NCBI GenBank assembly: GCA_910578255.1
Contig: CAJTQM010000021.1
Location: 1,068-34,935, forward strand
Reading direction: 5' to 3'
DNA: 33,868 nt
DNA from: an uncultured Oscillospiraceae bacterium
GTDB lineage: Bacteria > Bacillota > Clostridia > Oscillospirales > Ruminococcaceae
Both the position numbers and the translations under genes were made by a program. A model generated the notes under the pieces. That model was not told the DNA's origin, did not search any database, and saw nothing but the letters and a program-made list of their open reading frames with translations. Positions 5,712 through 14,600 of the stretch are shown in pieces (within the stretch, counting starts at the first letter, position 1; each line of letters begins with the position of its first letter).

Positions 5712-6821
5712 TTATTTTACTTTTGTGGCCAGCGCGCCGGAAAGATCCCCCGGCATCTGGCACTCATCCAGCAGACCCTGCCGGTCAAAATACTCCCACA
5801 GGCTGATACTGAAGACCTGCAACACCGGCAGAAACTCCGCAAAATCCAAAAGGCCGTTTTTCACGCTGCGAATGCACAGACTGTCCCTGGTAAAGCCCGC
5901 CTCCCCCGCCTGGGTGATCTGATAGGAAAGCGCGTTTTTCTCCCGCAAAAATGCGTGGATGCGGGAAAGCTTTTCGTGGTCCATCCCCGCCGAATCCAGT
6001 GAAAGCAGCGCCGCCGATTTCCGCGACAGCAGCAGATGCGGCCCGTGCAGATATTCCTCCACCTCAAAAGAGTCGGAGGGCAAAAAGATGCTTTCCATCA
6101 CCTTCAGGGCGATTTCCAGCGTCACCCCGGTAGAATCCGCGTTGCCTATCAGCGAGAAGGAGCGGTACCGGCTCCAGTCCTCCAGGTTTTGGGCACACCA
6201 GCCTTTGGCCAGGTCCAGATTTTCCTGCATGTTCCCGGCGATCCCATTCAAATCCCCCATGATCTTGCCGTAAGCCTCTTCGGACAAACGCCCACTGACC
6301 AGCCCGTATTCCAGCCCGATCACCGCCATCATCATGGCGGTGGCCAGCACTCCCTTGGTCATCACGCTGGAGTTTTCCTCCCCGCAGTGGATATCCACCG
6401 CCGCGGAGGATTCCTGGGCCAGCGGCGACGCCAGATTCCCGGTCAGCCCCACCACAAAGGCGCCCTGGGACTTTAACTCCTTGACCACCTGGATGGTGGC
6501 GGCGCTTTTGCCCGACTGGCTGGCGGCAATCAGCAAAGCGTCGTCAAAACGGCGGCTGCGGCACAGCTGTTCGTACATGGCCGGCGAGGCCACCACCACC
6601 TCCAACTGTAAGGCGGCTTCCAAAAGCGGCCTGACCATCAGTCCCGCGTTGTAGGAACTGCCGATGCCGAACAGAAGGATTTTTTCAAAGCTTTTTCCCT
6701 GTACGTTTTTTAAAAACGCCCCGCAGACCTCTTTGCGGTCCGCTAAAATCGCTTTGGTCACCGGCACATTTTCCTCTACGTATCCTATTACTCTTTGGAT
6801 ATATTCTGCGTTTTTTCCCAT
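5712..6821 (-). CDS. Second SIS-domain sugar-phosphate protein, GlmS/AgaS-like
   Basis: A 369-residue cytoplasmic protein with two SIS domains and no glutaminase domain. The first has ILLFGIGSSYNAGLMVRPL and IAASQSGKSAATIQVV; the second has FSLIGNADSTGVTLEIALKV and the active-site-like EVEEYLHGPHLLL. This resembles isomerase or deaminase halves of GlmS and AgaS proteins that act on amino-sugar phosphates. It is only distantly similar to the FrlB-like protein at 3597-4559, so the two may do successive or parallel steps. AAAGGAA precedes the ATG at 6821, which was preferred over an in-frame start 21 codons upstream that would overlap the promoter. The promoter is at 6871-6900 and the terminator at 5649-5692. 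Confidence 0.85.
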   Translation of the reverse strand: MGKNAEYIQRVIGYVEENVPVTKAILADRKEVCGAFLKNVQGKSFEKILLFGIGSSYNAGLMVRPLLEAALQLEVVVASPAMYEQLCRSRRFDDALLIAASQSGKSAATIQVVKELKSQGAFVVGLTGNLASPLAQESSAAVDIHCGEENSSVMTKGVLATAMMMAVIGLEYGLVSGRLSEEAYGKIMGDLNGIAGNMQENLDLAKGWCAQNLEDWSRYRSFSLIGNADSTGVTLEIALKVMESIFLPSDSFEVEEYLHGPHLLLSRKSAALLSLDSAGMDHEKLSRIHAFLREKNALSYQITQAGEAGFTRDSLCIRSVKNGLLDFAEFLPVLQVFSISLWEYFDRQGLLDECQMPGDLSGALATKVK

Positions 6822-6870
6822 AAGTATTCCTTTCCCCGCGGCGTCGGCGCGGCCAAAAAATTCCAGAACC

Positions 6871-6900
6871 AGTATAGCAGACAAAGCCTTCCCTTGGCAA
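6871..6900 (-). promoter_or_regulatory. Promoter of the second SIS gene
   Basis: TTGCCA (6900-6895), an 18-base spacer and TATACT (6876-6871) on the minus strand. Confidence 0.65.
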
Positions 6901-6902
6901 GA

Positions 6903-7646
6903 CTATTTCCACAAACCGTCTTTTTTCATCAAATACGCGTAGCCTATAAACCGGGGTGATTGGGTCCGGATGTCCTCCTCGCCGATCCCCCCAAACCGCG
7001 CCAGATCGTCGGCCAGCGGGCCGCCGCCCGGCCCGTCGAAGGCCATGTATTCATGGGTCTTTTCCAGTACGACCACCAGCGGCCGCACCTCTTCCACCGC
7101 CGCGGCGTCTTCGCCCCGCCACCAGCCGGCCCAACTCTCAATCAGCCGGGACAGGCGGGAGGCGCCCGCCGGCATTCGTTCCCTTCGCTCCCGCTCCCGC
7201 AGGATCTGGGCCATCCTGTCCGAAATGCGGTATCCCTCGATCACAAGCCCCAATTCCTCCTCCGGATAGAAAACCGCCCGTTCCAGCACCTGGTCCTGCC
7301 GGCGGGCGTATTCCGCCAGCTGCTTTTGGGTGGGATCTTTCGGAAGTGGTTCGTACCCCACCAATTCCGGATGTTGGTTTAACAGGATGTTCATCTTGGC
7401 GCTCTGCCGCTGGCTTTTGGAAAGGGCGGCCGGCTGCGCCTCATAGGTCTTACATAAATACCGGATTGTCTCCTCAAAGCTTTTTTCACAGGGGACCGCC
7501 AGACGCTGCGCCCGCTTTAAAAACGCCTCCTGTTCGGCCCAGCTTTTTTCCAGCTTTTTTCTCGAGACGGCGAAAACCGCCGCCGGCCCGTCTGCGCCGC
7601 CGATAATCCCGACGGATCCAGCCTTTCCGCGCTTTTTCCCTTTCAT
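6903..7646 (-). CDS. Unknown protein with an N-terminal GGADGP motif
   Basis: I do not recognise the family of this 247-residue protein. After a basic start (MKGKKRGKAG) it carries SVGIIGGADGPAAVF, the signature otherwise seen in the membrane beta subunit of sodium-pumping decarboxylases (OadB/GcdB), where GGADGPT lies in the transport core. Here no membrane segment follows; the remainder is charged, helical and soluble-looking, with Lys/Arg/Glu-rich stretches and a C-terminal region that ends GYAYLMKKDGLWK. The start at 7646 is supported by GAGGGG just upstream; an alternative lies six codons earlier. It begins 11 bases after exonuclease III ends, so the two are probably cotranscribed. It is unlikely to be a pump subunit. 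Confidence 0.75.
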   Translation of the reverse strand: MKGKKRGKAGSVGIIGGADGPAAVFAVSRKKLEKSWAEQEAFLKRAQRLAVPCEKSFEETIRYLCKTYEAQPAALSKSQRQSAKMNILLNQHPELVGYEPLPKDPTQKQLAEYARRQDQVLERAVFYPEEELGLVIEGYRISDRMAQILRERERRERMPAGASRLSRLIESWAGWWRGEDAAAVEEVRPLVVVLEKTHEYMAFDGPGGGPLADDLARFGGIGEEDIRTQSPRFIGYAYLMKKDGLWK

Positions 7647-7657
7647 GCTTTTCCCCC

Positions 7658-8413
7658 TCACCATTCCAAAAGCAGTTCCACCGGGCAGTGGTCGCTGCCC
7701 ATCACGTCTTGATGGATTTTCGCGTCCTTTAAAAACGGCGCCAGCTTTTGAGACGCCAAAAAATAATCAATCCGCCACCCGGCGTTGTTTTCCCGGGCGT
7801 GGAACATGTAACTCCACCAGGAATAGGCGCCGGTAACCTCCGGGTAAAAATAGCGGAAGCTGTCCAGATACCCCACCTCCAGCAGACGGGTCATCTTCTC
7901 CCGCTCCTGGGGGGTAAAGCCCGCGTTTCCCGTGTTGGTTTTGGGATTTTTCAGGTCGATCTCCCGGTGGGCCACATTCAGGTCCCCGCAGATCACCACC
8001 GGCTTTTTTTCCTCCAAATTTTGTACGTGAGCCAAAAAAGCGTCCTCCCATTCCATCCGGTAGAAAAGGCGGGTCAGCCCCCGCTGGGAATTGGGGGTGT
8101 AGACGTTGACCAGGTAAAACCGCTCAAATTCCGCCGTAATCACCCGTCCTTCGCCGGAATGCTCCGGCGCCGCCAACTCATAGCGGATGTCCAGCGGTTC
8201 TTCCTTGCAAAAAAGCGCCGTGCCGGAGTACCCCTTTTTTTGGGCGCTGCACCAGTATTGCCGGTAGCCCTCCAGTTTTAAGTCCAGCTGGTCCGGCTGC
8301 ATCTTGGTCTCCTGAATGCAGAAGATATCCGCGTCCGCCTCTTTAAAAAAATCCAGGAATCCCTTTCCCAAGCAGGCGCGCAGCCCGTTTACGTTCCACG
8401 AAATCAGCTTCAT
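7658..8413 (-). CDS. exoA: Exodeoxyribonuclease III, ExoA-type AP endonuclease
   Basis: A 251-residue cytoplasmic enzyme of base-excision repair. It cuts the backbone at abasic sites and trims 3' ends, using a divalent metal. Motifs in order are MKLISWNVNGLRA, IFCIQETKMQ (metal-binding Glu), YLVNVYTPNSQRGL, VVICGDLNVAH (Asp and Asn), WRIDYF, and GSDHCPV near the end (catalytic Asp-His). The length matches Bacillus ExoA. The start at 8413 was chosen because the motif begins there and a purine-rich AAAGGGGAAAAGG precedes it; the longer frame to 8569 has no family similarity and overlaps the promoter. It leads a two-gene unit with the GGADGP protein. Confidence 0.93.
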   Translation of the reverse strand: MKLISWNVNGLRACLGKGFLDFFKEADADIFCIQETKMQPDQLDLKLEGYRQYWCSAQKKGYSGTALFCKEEPLDIRYELAAPEHSGEGRVITAEFERFYLVNVYTPNSQRGLTRLFYRMEWEDAFLAHVQNLEEKKPVVICGDLNVAHREIDLKNPKTNTGNAGFTPQEREKMTRLLEVGYLDSFRYFYPEVTGAYSWWSYMFHARENNAGWRIDYFLASQKLAPFLKDAKIHQDVMGSDHCPVELLLEW

Positions 8414-8540
8414 CCTTTTCCCCTTTCCCTGTTCCTTCGTTTTCCGAAAGCCGCAGCCTTCGGACTTTACCTGCCCCGCCGCTTGGAGTCCCAGCGCATT
8501 TGCCCCATCTCCCTTTTTCGGGACGGGTTTTTCTCTCTTA

Positions 8541-8569
8541 ACCCTACCATTCCGCCGTCCACCTGTCAA
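8541..8569 (-). promoter_or_regulatory. Promoter of exoA
   Basis: TTGACA (8569-8564), a 17-base spacer and a weak -10, TAGGGT (8546-8541), on the minus strand. It leaves a leader of about 120 bases. Confidence 0.5.
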
Positions 8570-8854
8570 TAAGGAACTCTTCCAAAAAAAGAAGCGCCTT
8601 TCGGTGCGCGAAAACAGCGGCCTGACAAAGTCCTCCTCAAAAACTTTTCGCGCCCTGCCAAATTGGCTGCCTTGAGACGGCCCTACACTCCCGCCGGGTA
8701 TTTCGGCACCTTTTGTAAGACGTTCCCGCCCGTCACCCCAAAAAAAAGCAATGTATAAAAGCCAAAAAACGCCTGATTTTTCACCAAATCCTTATAAAAA
8801 AACGGGAAAAATCCGGTGAAAATCCACCAAATTTTCTTTTCAGTTTGTATGTTA
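8570..8854. other. Intergenic stretch between exoA and the dimethylargininase
   Basis: No gene is supported. The right part is AT-rich and contains GATTTTTCACC near 8776 and GGTGAAAATC near 8815, which could pair around a 30-base loop. Nothing else is recognisable. Confidence 0.4.
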
Positions 8855-8883
8855 TTGCATTTTAAATGAATATATTGTATAAT
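8855..8883 (+). promoter_or_regulatory. Promoter of the dimethylargininase gene
   Basis: TTGCAT (8855-8860), a 17-base spacer and TATAAT (8878-8883). Confidence 0.8.
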
Positions 8884-8913
8884 TATTCAAAACGTTTGTT
8901 GGAGGAATCGAAT

Positions 8914-9681
8914 ATGTTTACCCATGTGATTGTCAAAAAACCCTGCCGGGCCATGATCGACGGCATTACCACCGCAGACCTGGGCAAGCCAGACTATCAG
9001 CTGGCCATGAAGCAGCATGGCGACTACATCCAGGCGCTGGAGCAGTGCGGCGTACAGGTCACGGTGCTGGAGGCCGACGAAGCCTACCCCGACTCCTGCT
9101 TCGTGGAGGACACCGCCGTCCTCACCCGCAAATTCGCGCTAATCACCAACCCCGGCGCCCCCTCCCGCAAAGGGGAAATCGCATCCATGATCCCGGTGAT
9201 TGAAAGGTTTTACCCCAAAGAGGCCATCGAGTACATCCAGGCCCCCGGCACCCTGGAGGGCGGGGACATTATGATGGTCGGCGATCACTTTTATATCGGC
9301 ATTTCCGCCCGCACCAACCGGGAGGGCGCCCAGCAGTTTATCCGTGCCTTGGAAAAATACGGCATGAGCGGCGAGATGGTGCCGCTGCACACCATCCTGC
9401 ACCTGAAGACCGGCCTTTCCTACATCGAAAACAATAACCTTTTAATCAGCGGGGAATTTTTGGACAATCCGACCTTCTCCCAATTCCACCATCTAAAGGT
9501 TGCCGCCGGCGAGGAATACGGCGCCAACTGCATCTGGGTCAACGGCAAGGTACTGGTCCCCGCCGGATACCCCCAAACCCAAAAGGCCATCGAGGCTTTG
9601 GGCTACGAGGTTCTGGTGGTAGACACCTCCGAATACCGGAAAATCGACGGCGGCCTCAGCTGCCTTTCTCTGCGCTTCTAA
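8914..9681 (+). CDS. NG,NG-dimethylarginine dimethylaminohydrolase
   Basis: A 255-residue cytoplasmic enzyme of the guanidino-group modifying family. Dimethylargininases hydrolyse methylated arginines to citrulline and an amine. The protein follows the Pseudomonas aeruginosa enzyme closely through FVEDT, APGTLEGGDIMMVGDHFYIG, LHLKTGLSYIENNNLL (catalytic His), NCIWVN and VDTSEYRKIDGG. The catalytic Cys is residue 250 in SCLSLRF, at the expected distance from the end. Arginine deiminase activity cannot be excluded, but the length and motifs fit dimethylargininase better. GGAGGAA precedes the ATG at 8914; the longer frame from 8866 overlaps the promoter. The gene is alone, with promoter and terminator. 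Confidence 0.92.
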   Translation: MFTHVIVKKPCRAMIDGITTADLGKPDYQLAMKQHGDYIQALEQCGVQVTVLEADEAYPDSCFVEDTAVLTRKFALITNPGAPSRKGEIASMIPVIERFYPKEAIEYIQAPGTLEGGDIMMVGDHFYIGISARTNREGAQQFIRALEKYGMSGEMVPLHTILHLKTGLSYIENNNLLISGEFLDNPTFSQFHHLKVAAGEEYGANCIWVNGKVLVPAGYPQTQKAIEALGYEVLVVDTSEYRKIDGGLSCLSLRF

Positions 9682-9688
9682 AGCCTGC

Positions 9689-9725
9689 AAAGGGGCCTTC
9701 GGAAAAATCTGAAGGCCCCTTTTTT
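9689..9725 (+). terminator. Terminator of the dimethylargininase gene
   Basis: AAAGGGGCCTTC (9689-9700) pairs with GAAGGCCCCTTT, followed by more T to 9725. Confidence 0.9.
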
Positions 9726-9729
9726 GCGC

Positions 9730-10227
9730 TTATTGCACCGAGCAGCAGGAACGCTTGCGACCCAACGAAGCCGTCGCCCCGATCACCAGCAGCACCCATC
9801 CCAGGCGGGACAGGGGCCGGACTATCCCCATGAGGTTAACCAGCAGCGAGTAATTTATCAAGGTCTGCGCCCCTTGGGACGCGTACGCCATATTGGTCAA
9901 AACCGACAGGGAAATGGGACTTCCCACCAGCAGCAGACCGCCGACGGCGATGGCCAAAACCTCCGCCACCCGGAAAGAGGCTTTTTCCATCTGGCTCCAG
10001 ACAAAAACGAACAAGCCCACATGCAGCGCCAGCACGGCGATTGTCCCGGCAATTTCTATTGGCGGGTAGAGATTCTGCTCCAGAACGCCGGACGCCGGGC
10101 TCCACAGGGCCTTTAGCGGGCGCTGGGCGATCAGGATCACCGTCTGGGCCAGCGCGTACGCCCCTTGAAAAATCAAGGACAAAAGCAAAAGCAGCGAAAC
10201 CGTTTTACAGCGGTTTGTTTTTTCCAA
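9730..10227 (-). CDS. Small four-helix membrane protein, unknown
   Basis: A 165-residue protein I do not recognise. Four hydrophobic stretches are visible: about residues 9-33, 58-78, 87-108 and 125-153, with a short basic, Cys-containing tail (GRKRSCCSVQ). It appears to start with TTG at 10227, preceded by AGGAGGG, which overlaps the stop codon of the URO-D-like gene upstream. That arrangement points to translational coupling, so its role may be linked to that gene. No transport or enzyme motif is evident. No separate terminator is needed because the two-way stem at 9689-9725 ends in A/T runs on both sides. Confidence 0.7.
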   Translation of the reverse strand: MEKTNRCKTVSLLLLLSLIFQGAYALAQTVILIAQRPLKALWSPASGVLEQNLYPPIEIAGTIAVLALHVGLFVFVWSQMEKASFRVAEVLAIAVGGLLLVGSPISLSVLTNMAYASQGAQTLINYSLLVNLMGIVRPLSRLGWVLLVIGATASLGRKRSCCSVQ

Positions 10228-10239
10228 GCAAAATCCCTC

Positions 10240-11184
10240 CTATTTGACCGCTTCCACCGCAGTGCGGATGCGGTTGTAGTCGATTTCGGTGGGCAGGGTG
10301 CAGTCGGCCCCCAGGACAAACCGGCGCCCTTGCATCTGCCCGAAAACCTTCCGGACAGCCTGCCGGATCTCCTCTTCGCTTCCGTCCACCAGCACGCCGC
10401 TGCGGTCGTCCAGCCCGCCTAGGATCGCCCGGTCCCGGAACAGCTCGGCCCCTTCCAGCAGAGAGAGGTTCTGCTCGTAAACGCCCCAGTTGACGGCGGC
10501 GCAGGGGTAATCCCGATACCGTTCCAGCCGCAGCCGGTCCTTGCAGATGTGCAGAAGGTTATAACGAGAGCCCTTGGCCGCTTCTAAAATCTTCAGATCA
10601 TGGGGTTTTATGAAGGTCTCGAATTCCTCGTCGGTGAAAAGGTATTCCTCCCCGCCCAGCGCCGCGTAGTAAATGCCGTCGGCCCCGGCCTCCAGGCAGG
10701 CTTCGGCCAAAATCGCCAGGCCCTCCCCGATGACCGACCAGCCGTAGGCGACCGCTTTTGGGTCCTCCCGCAGATGGGCCGCCAGCAGGCCGCTGCCGGT
10801 TTCGTAGCCGGCGGACCCGCCTCTGGCGTGCCAGGCAGAAGCCACAATTCCATGGACGGTGGCCAGCGTCAGCCCTTCCCCGCCGGTTTTGTCCAGAATC
10901 CGCTGAATGATCTCGACCTGGTTGACGATAAAGGGAGACTGGCGGTGAAAAGGTTTTAAGTTTTTCCAGTCAGCCGCCTTTTGGATGGGGATATCGCAGG
11001 GCACCAGATTTTCGTTCATGATTTTTTGGATATCTGTCCCGGTTTTTTGAAAGAAATCCAGATGAGCCTCTACCGCCGCGTCCCCGTAAAAGCAGTCCTC
11101 GGGAAAATGCAGCCAGAAGCCCGACGGAACACGATCCACCGGACGGCCGTCTATCGCCGCCATTACCCGCTCTTTTTTGGTCAT
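10240..11184 (-). CDS. Uroporphyrinogen decarboxylase (URO-D) family protein
   Basis: A 314-residue cytoplasmic TIM-barrel protein. It begins MTKKERVMAAIDGRPVDRVP, typical of URO-D-like proteins in Clostridia, and ends with GCD-like GADCTLPTEIDYNRIRTAVE. Family members include true uroporphyrinogen III decarboxylase and methyltransferases that handle methylated cobalamin proteins; no haem gene or corrinoid protein is nearby, so it cannot be assigned to either. It is shorter than true HemE (about 340-355). The start at 11184 was chosen over one 39 codons upstream because AAAGGG precedes it and the extra segment overlaps the promoter. The membrane protein at 9730-10227 follows, with overlapping stop and ribosome binding site. 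Confidence 0.82.
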   Translation of the reverse strand: MTKKERVMAAIDGRPVDRVPSGFWLHFPEDCFYGDAAVEAHLDFFQKTGTDIQKIMNENLVPCDIPIQKAADWKNLKPFHRQSPFIVNQVEIIQRILDKTGGEGLTLATVHGIVASAWHARGGSAGYETGSGLLAAHLREDPKAVAYGWSVIGEGLAILAEACLEAGADGIYYAALGGEEYLFTDEEFETFIKPHDLKILEAAKGSRYNLLHICKDRLRLERYRDYPCAAVNWGVYEQNLSLLEGAELFRDRAILGGLDDRSGVLVDGSEEEIRQAVRKVFGQMQGRRFVLGADCTLPTEIDYNRIRTAVEAVK

Positions 11185-11254
11185 AACACACACCCTTTCT
11201 TTTTTTGACACGGCTAAATGGCCGCCATTTTTGTAGAAAAAATTTTGTAAAAAT

Positions 11255-11283
11255 ATTGTACTATATTTGGATACATTTTGCAA
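11255..11283 (-). promoter_or_regulatory. Promoter of the URO-D-like operon
   Basis: TTGCAA (11283-11278), a 17-base spacer and TACAAT (11260-11255) on the minus strand. Confidence 0.7.
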
Positions 11284-11432
11284 TTCTGCCAGCAGCCGCA
11301 CTTGCCGGCCACGCTCGGAAAAAAGAGAAGAAATATTTTTTTAATTGGCAGCACATTCCAAGCATTTGCGTGATAAAAAGCGCCTTTTCGGTCCATACTA
11401 TGATTGCAATCTGTAAAAGGAGGTTTTTTATT

Positions 11433-11612
11433 ATGTCCGAATGTAAAGCAAACAAAGCCATCGGCTGTACGGTTCAGCAATGCGTACACCATTGCGGAAA
11501 CGAAAATTACTGTACCCTCAACAGCATTCAGGTCGGCACCCACGAGGCTCATCCCACGGTGGTGGAATGCACCGACTGCGAGTCCTTCCGGGTAAAGGGC
11601 TCCTGCTGCTAG
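11433..11612 (+). CDS. DUF1540 Cys-rich mini-protein
   Basis: A 59-residue protein with nine Cys. The pattern IGCTVQQCVHHCGNENYC, then SIQVGTHEAH, then ECTDCESF is the DUF1540 motif, a short domain common in Clostridia and Bacilli. The spacing of Cys and His suggests metal binding. Family function is not established; some members are reported from spore or sporulation contexts. AAAGGAGG lies at the usual distance before the ATG. The gene diverges from the URO-D-like operon and ends at a strong two-way terminator. A CC pair closes the protein. Confidence 0.85.
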   Translation: MSECKANKAIGCTVQQCVHHCGNENYCTLNSIQVGTHEAHPTVVECTDCESFRVKGSCC

Positions 11613-11641
11613 GTCCAAAACGCAAAAAATGCCAATCAATG

Positions 11642-11684
11642 GCAAACAAAAAAGCCCTCCGGCCGGACGGGCTTTTTTGTTTGC
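11642..11684. terminator. Two-way terminator between the DUF1540 gene and polC
   Basis: GCAAACAAAAAAGCCC (11642-11657) pairs perfectly with GGGCTTTTTTGTTTGC (11669-11684). It ends both the DUF1540 transcript and the long polC operon. Confidence 0.9.
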
Positions 11685-11692
11685 TGCCAGAA

Positions 11693-14600
11693 TCAAAAGA
11701 AAGAGATCTGGCTGGAATCCGGCAGGCCGTCCAGCGCGCCGGACTGATCCAGAATTTCCAGCACCGATTTTGACACGCCCGTGCGGGTCTGCACCTCGTC
11801 TTTGGAGATGTACGGTCCGCCGGACGCCGCTTCCTGTAAGCTTTGGGCGGCGCTGACGCCCAGACCCTTCAAGGCGTTAAAGGGCAGGCGGACCCTGCCG
11901 TCCTCCACCTGATATTTTGTGGCGTGGGAGGAAAACAGGTTCACCGGCAGGAAAGAAAAGCCCCGAGCCAGCATTTCGTTGACAATCTGCAGGCTGCTGT
12001 ACTGCTCCTCCTCCTTGGCCGTCCGCTCGTTGCCCTTGATGCGAAGGTTATCCATCTTCATTTTAACCGTCGCTTTGCCTTTGACGGCAGCGTCCGCGTC
12101 AAAATCATCCCCGCGGACGGTGAAAAGGGTGGCGTAAAATTCCAGCGGATAATAAATTTTGTACCATCCCAGCCGAATGGCCGCGATGACATAGGCCGCC
12201 GCGTGGGCCTTGGGGAACATGTATTTGATCTTTAAGCAGCTGTCGATGTACCACTGGGGGACGCCGTGCTCCAGCATGGCCTTTTTGTGCTCGTCGGTCA
12301 AAAGCTTGGGCGCGTTGCCCTTACGGGTGATTTCCATGATTTTAAAGGCCATATTGGGGTCTAAGCCCTTTTGGATCAAATAGATCATGATGCTGTCGCG
12401 GGTTCCGATTACCTCGGAAATGGTGCAGGTGCCGTTTTTGATCAGTTCCTGGGCGTTGTCCAGCCAGACGTCGGTTCCGTGGGACAGGCCGGAAATCTGC
12501 AAAAGGTCCGCGAAGGTTTTAGGCTGCGCGTCCACCAGCATCTGCCGGACAAAATTCGTCCCCATTTCCGGCAGCGCCAGCGAGCCGGTGTTGCAGGAAA
12601 TATCCTCCTGGGTGACGCCGAGGGCCTCTGTGGAAGTAAAGAGGCTGAAGATTTTGGGGTCGGAGGTATCCACATCCATGACCTTTACGCCGGTCATATC
12701 CTCCAGATACTTATACATAGTCGGCACATCGTGGCCCAGCAGGTCCAGCTTTAAAATCGTGTCATGCAGCGAATGGAAGTCGAAATGGGTGGTCAGGATG
12801 CCGGAGCCCGCGTCGTCCGCCGGATGCTGAATCGGCGTAAAGTCGGCGGCCTCAAACTGGTTGGGTACAACCACCATGCCGCCGGGATGCTGGCCGGTGG
12901 TCCGCTTTACCCCGGCGCAGCCTGCCGCCAGCCGTAGCTCCTCCGACTTGTGGACCACCCGGCCCCGCTCCTCCATATACTTTTTCACAAAGCCGTAGGC
13001 GGTTTTTTCTGCCACGGTAGAGATGGTCCCTGCCTTGAACACATGGGTTTTTCCGAACAGCTCCTCGGTATAGCGATGGGCCTGGTTTTGGTATTCGCCG
13101 GAGAAGTTCAGGTCGATATCCGGCGCCTTGTCGCCGTTAAAGCCCAAAAAGGTCTCGAAGGGGATATCGTGCCCATCTCGCTTATAGGCCGCGCCGCAGA
13201 CCGGGCAGTTTTTGGCCGGAAGGTCGAAGCCCGAACCGTAGGACCCGTCGGTAATAAACTCGCTGTGCTTGCAGCTGGGGCAGACATAGTGGGGCGGCAG
13301 GGGGTTGACCTCTGAAATACCCGCCATGGTCGCCACAAAGGAGGAGCCTACCGATCCCCGGGAGCCCACCAGATATCCGTCCTCCACCGATTTCCAGACC
13401 AGCTTCTGGGCGATGATGTACAAAACCGCGAAGCCGTGCTTGATAATGGAGGTCAATTCCCGGTCCAGCCGCTTGGCCACTAGATCCGGCACCGGATCTC
13501 CGTAGATTTCACGGGCCTTGTCCCAGGTGATGCGCTGCAAATCCTCCTCGGCGCCGTCGATGGTGGGGGTGAAGGTGCCGTCGGGTATCGGCTTGATGCA
13601 CTCGATTCGGTCGGCGATCCGGTTGGGATTGGTCACCACCACCTCGTAGGCCTTTTCCTCGCCTAAGTAAGAAAACTCCCGCAACATTTCTTCGGTGGTG
13701 CGCAGGTATAAGGGGGACTGCTGGTCCGTATCCTTATAGCCCATTCCCGCCAGCAAAATCTGCCGGAAAATATTGTCCTTTTCGTCCATCATATGTACGT
13801 CGCAGGTGGCGCAGACCGGGATTTTCAGCGTATCCCCCAGCCGGACGATGGTGCGGTTGTACTCGCGCAGCTGCTCCTCGTCCTCTGCCGTGCCGTTTTG
13901 AATCATAAACAGGTTATTGGCGATGGGTTGAATCTCCAAAAAGTCGTAAAACCGGGCAATATCGCAAAGTTCGCCCCAACTTTTCCCGTCTACCACCGCT
14001 CGGAACAATTCGCCTGCCTCACAGGCGCTTCCCAATAAAAGCCCCTCCCGGTGCCGCAGCAGCTCGCTTTTAGGAATCCGGGGCTTTTTGTAAAAGTAGT
14101 CCAGGTGGGATTTGGAGACCAGCTGGTACAGATTTTTCAGGCCCGTCAGGTTTTGGACCAACAAAATCTGGTGATAGGAATAGACGTTTTTATAGTCCAC
14201 GCCGGACAGACCGGTATTGATTTTTTGTATGTGCTGAATTCCTTTTTCCTTTTGCAAAAGTTCGGCCAGCTTTTGGTAAATCTCCGCCAGGATGCGCGCG
14301 TCGTCGCAGGCGCGGTGATGGTTGAAGTTTCCAAGGCGCAGATGCTTTGCCACCGTATCCAGCTTGTGATTGCGCAGCTGGGGAAACAGCTTTCTGGCAA
14401 TGGGCACCGTGTCGATGGAGGTGAACCGGTAGGGCATTTTGCAGCGCTTTGCCGCCGCCTTGAGAAAGCCGGTGTCAAACGGCGCGTTGTGCGCCACCAG
14501 AACCGCGTCCTCCCCACCGCAGAACGCGTAAAACTGCCGCAGCGCTTCCTCTTCCGCAGGGGCGTCGGCTACCATTTCGTCGGTGATGCTGGTCAGCTGG

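Noticed and set aside
6956..7606. Long plus-strand frames opposite the GGADGP protein
   Set aside because: They are rich in Pro and Arg with no start signal; compositional artefact.
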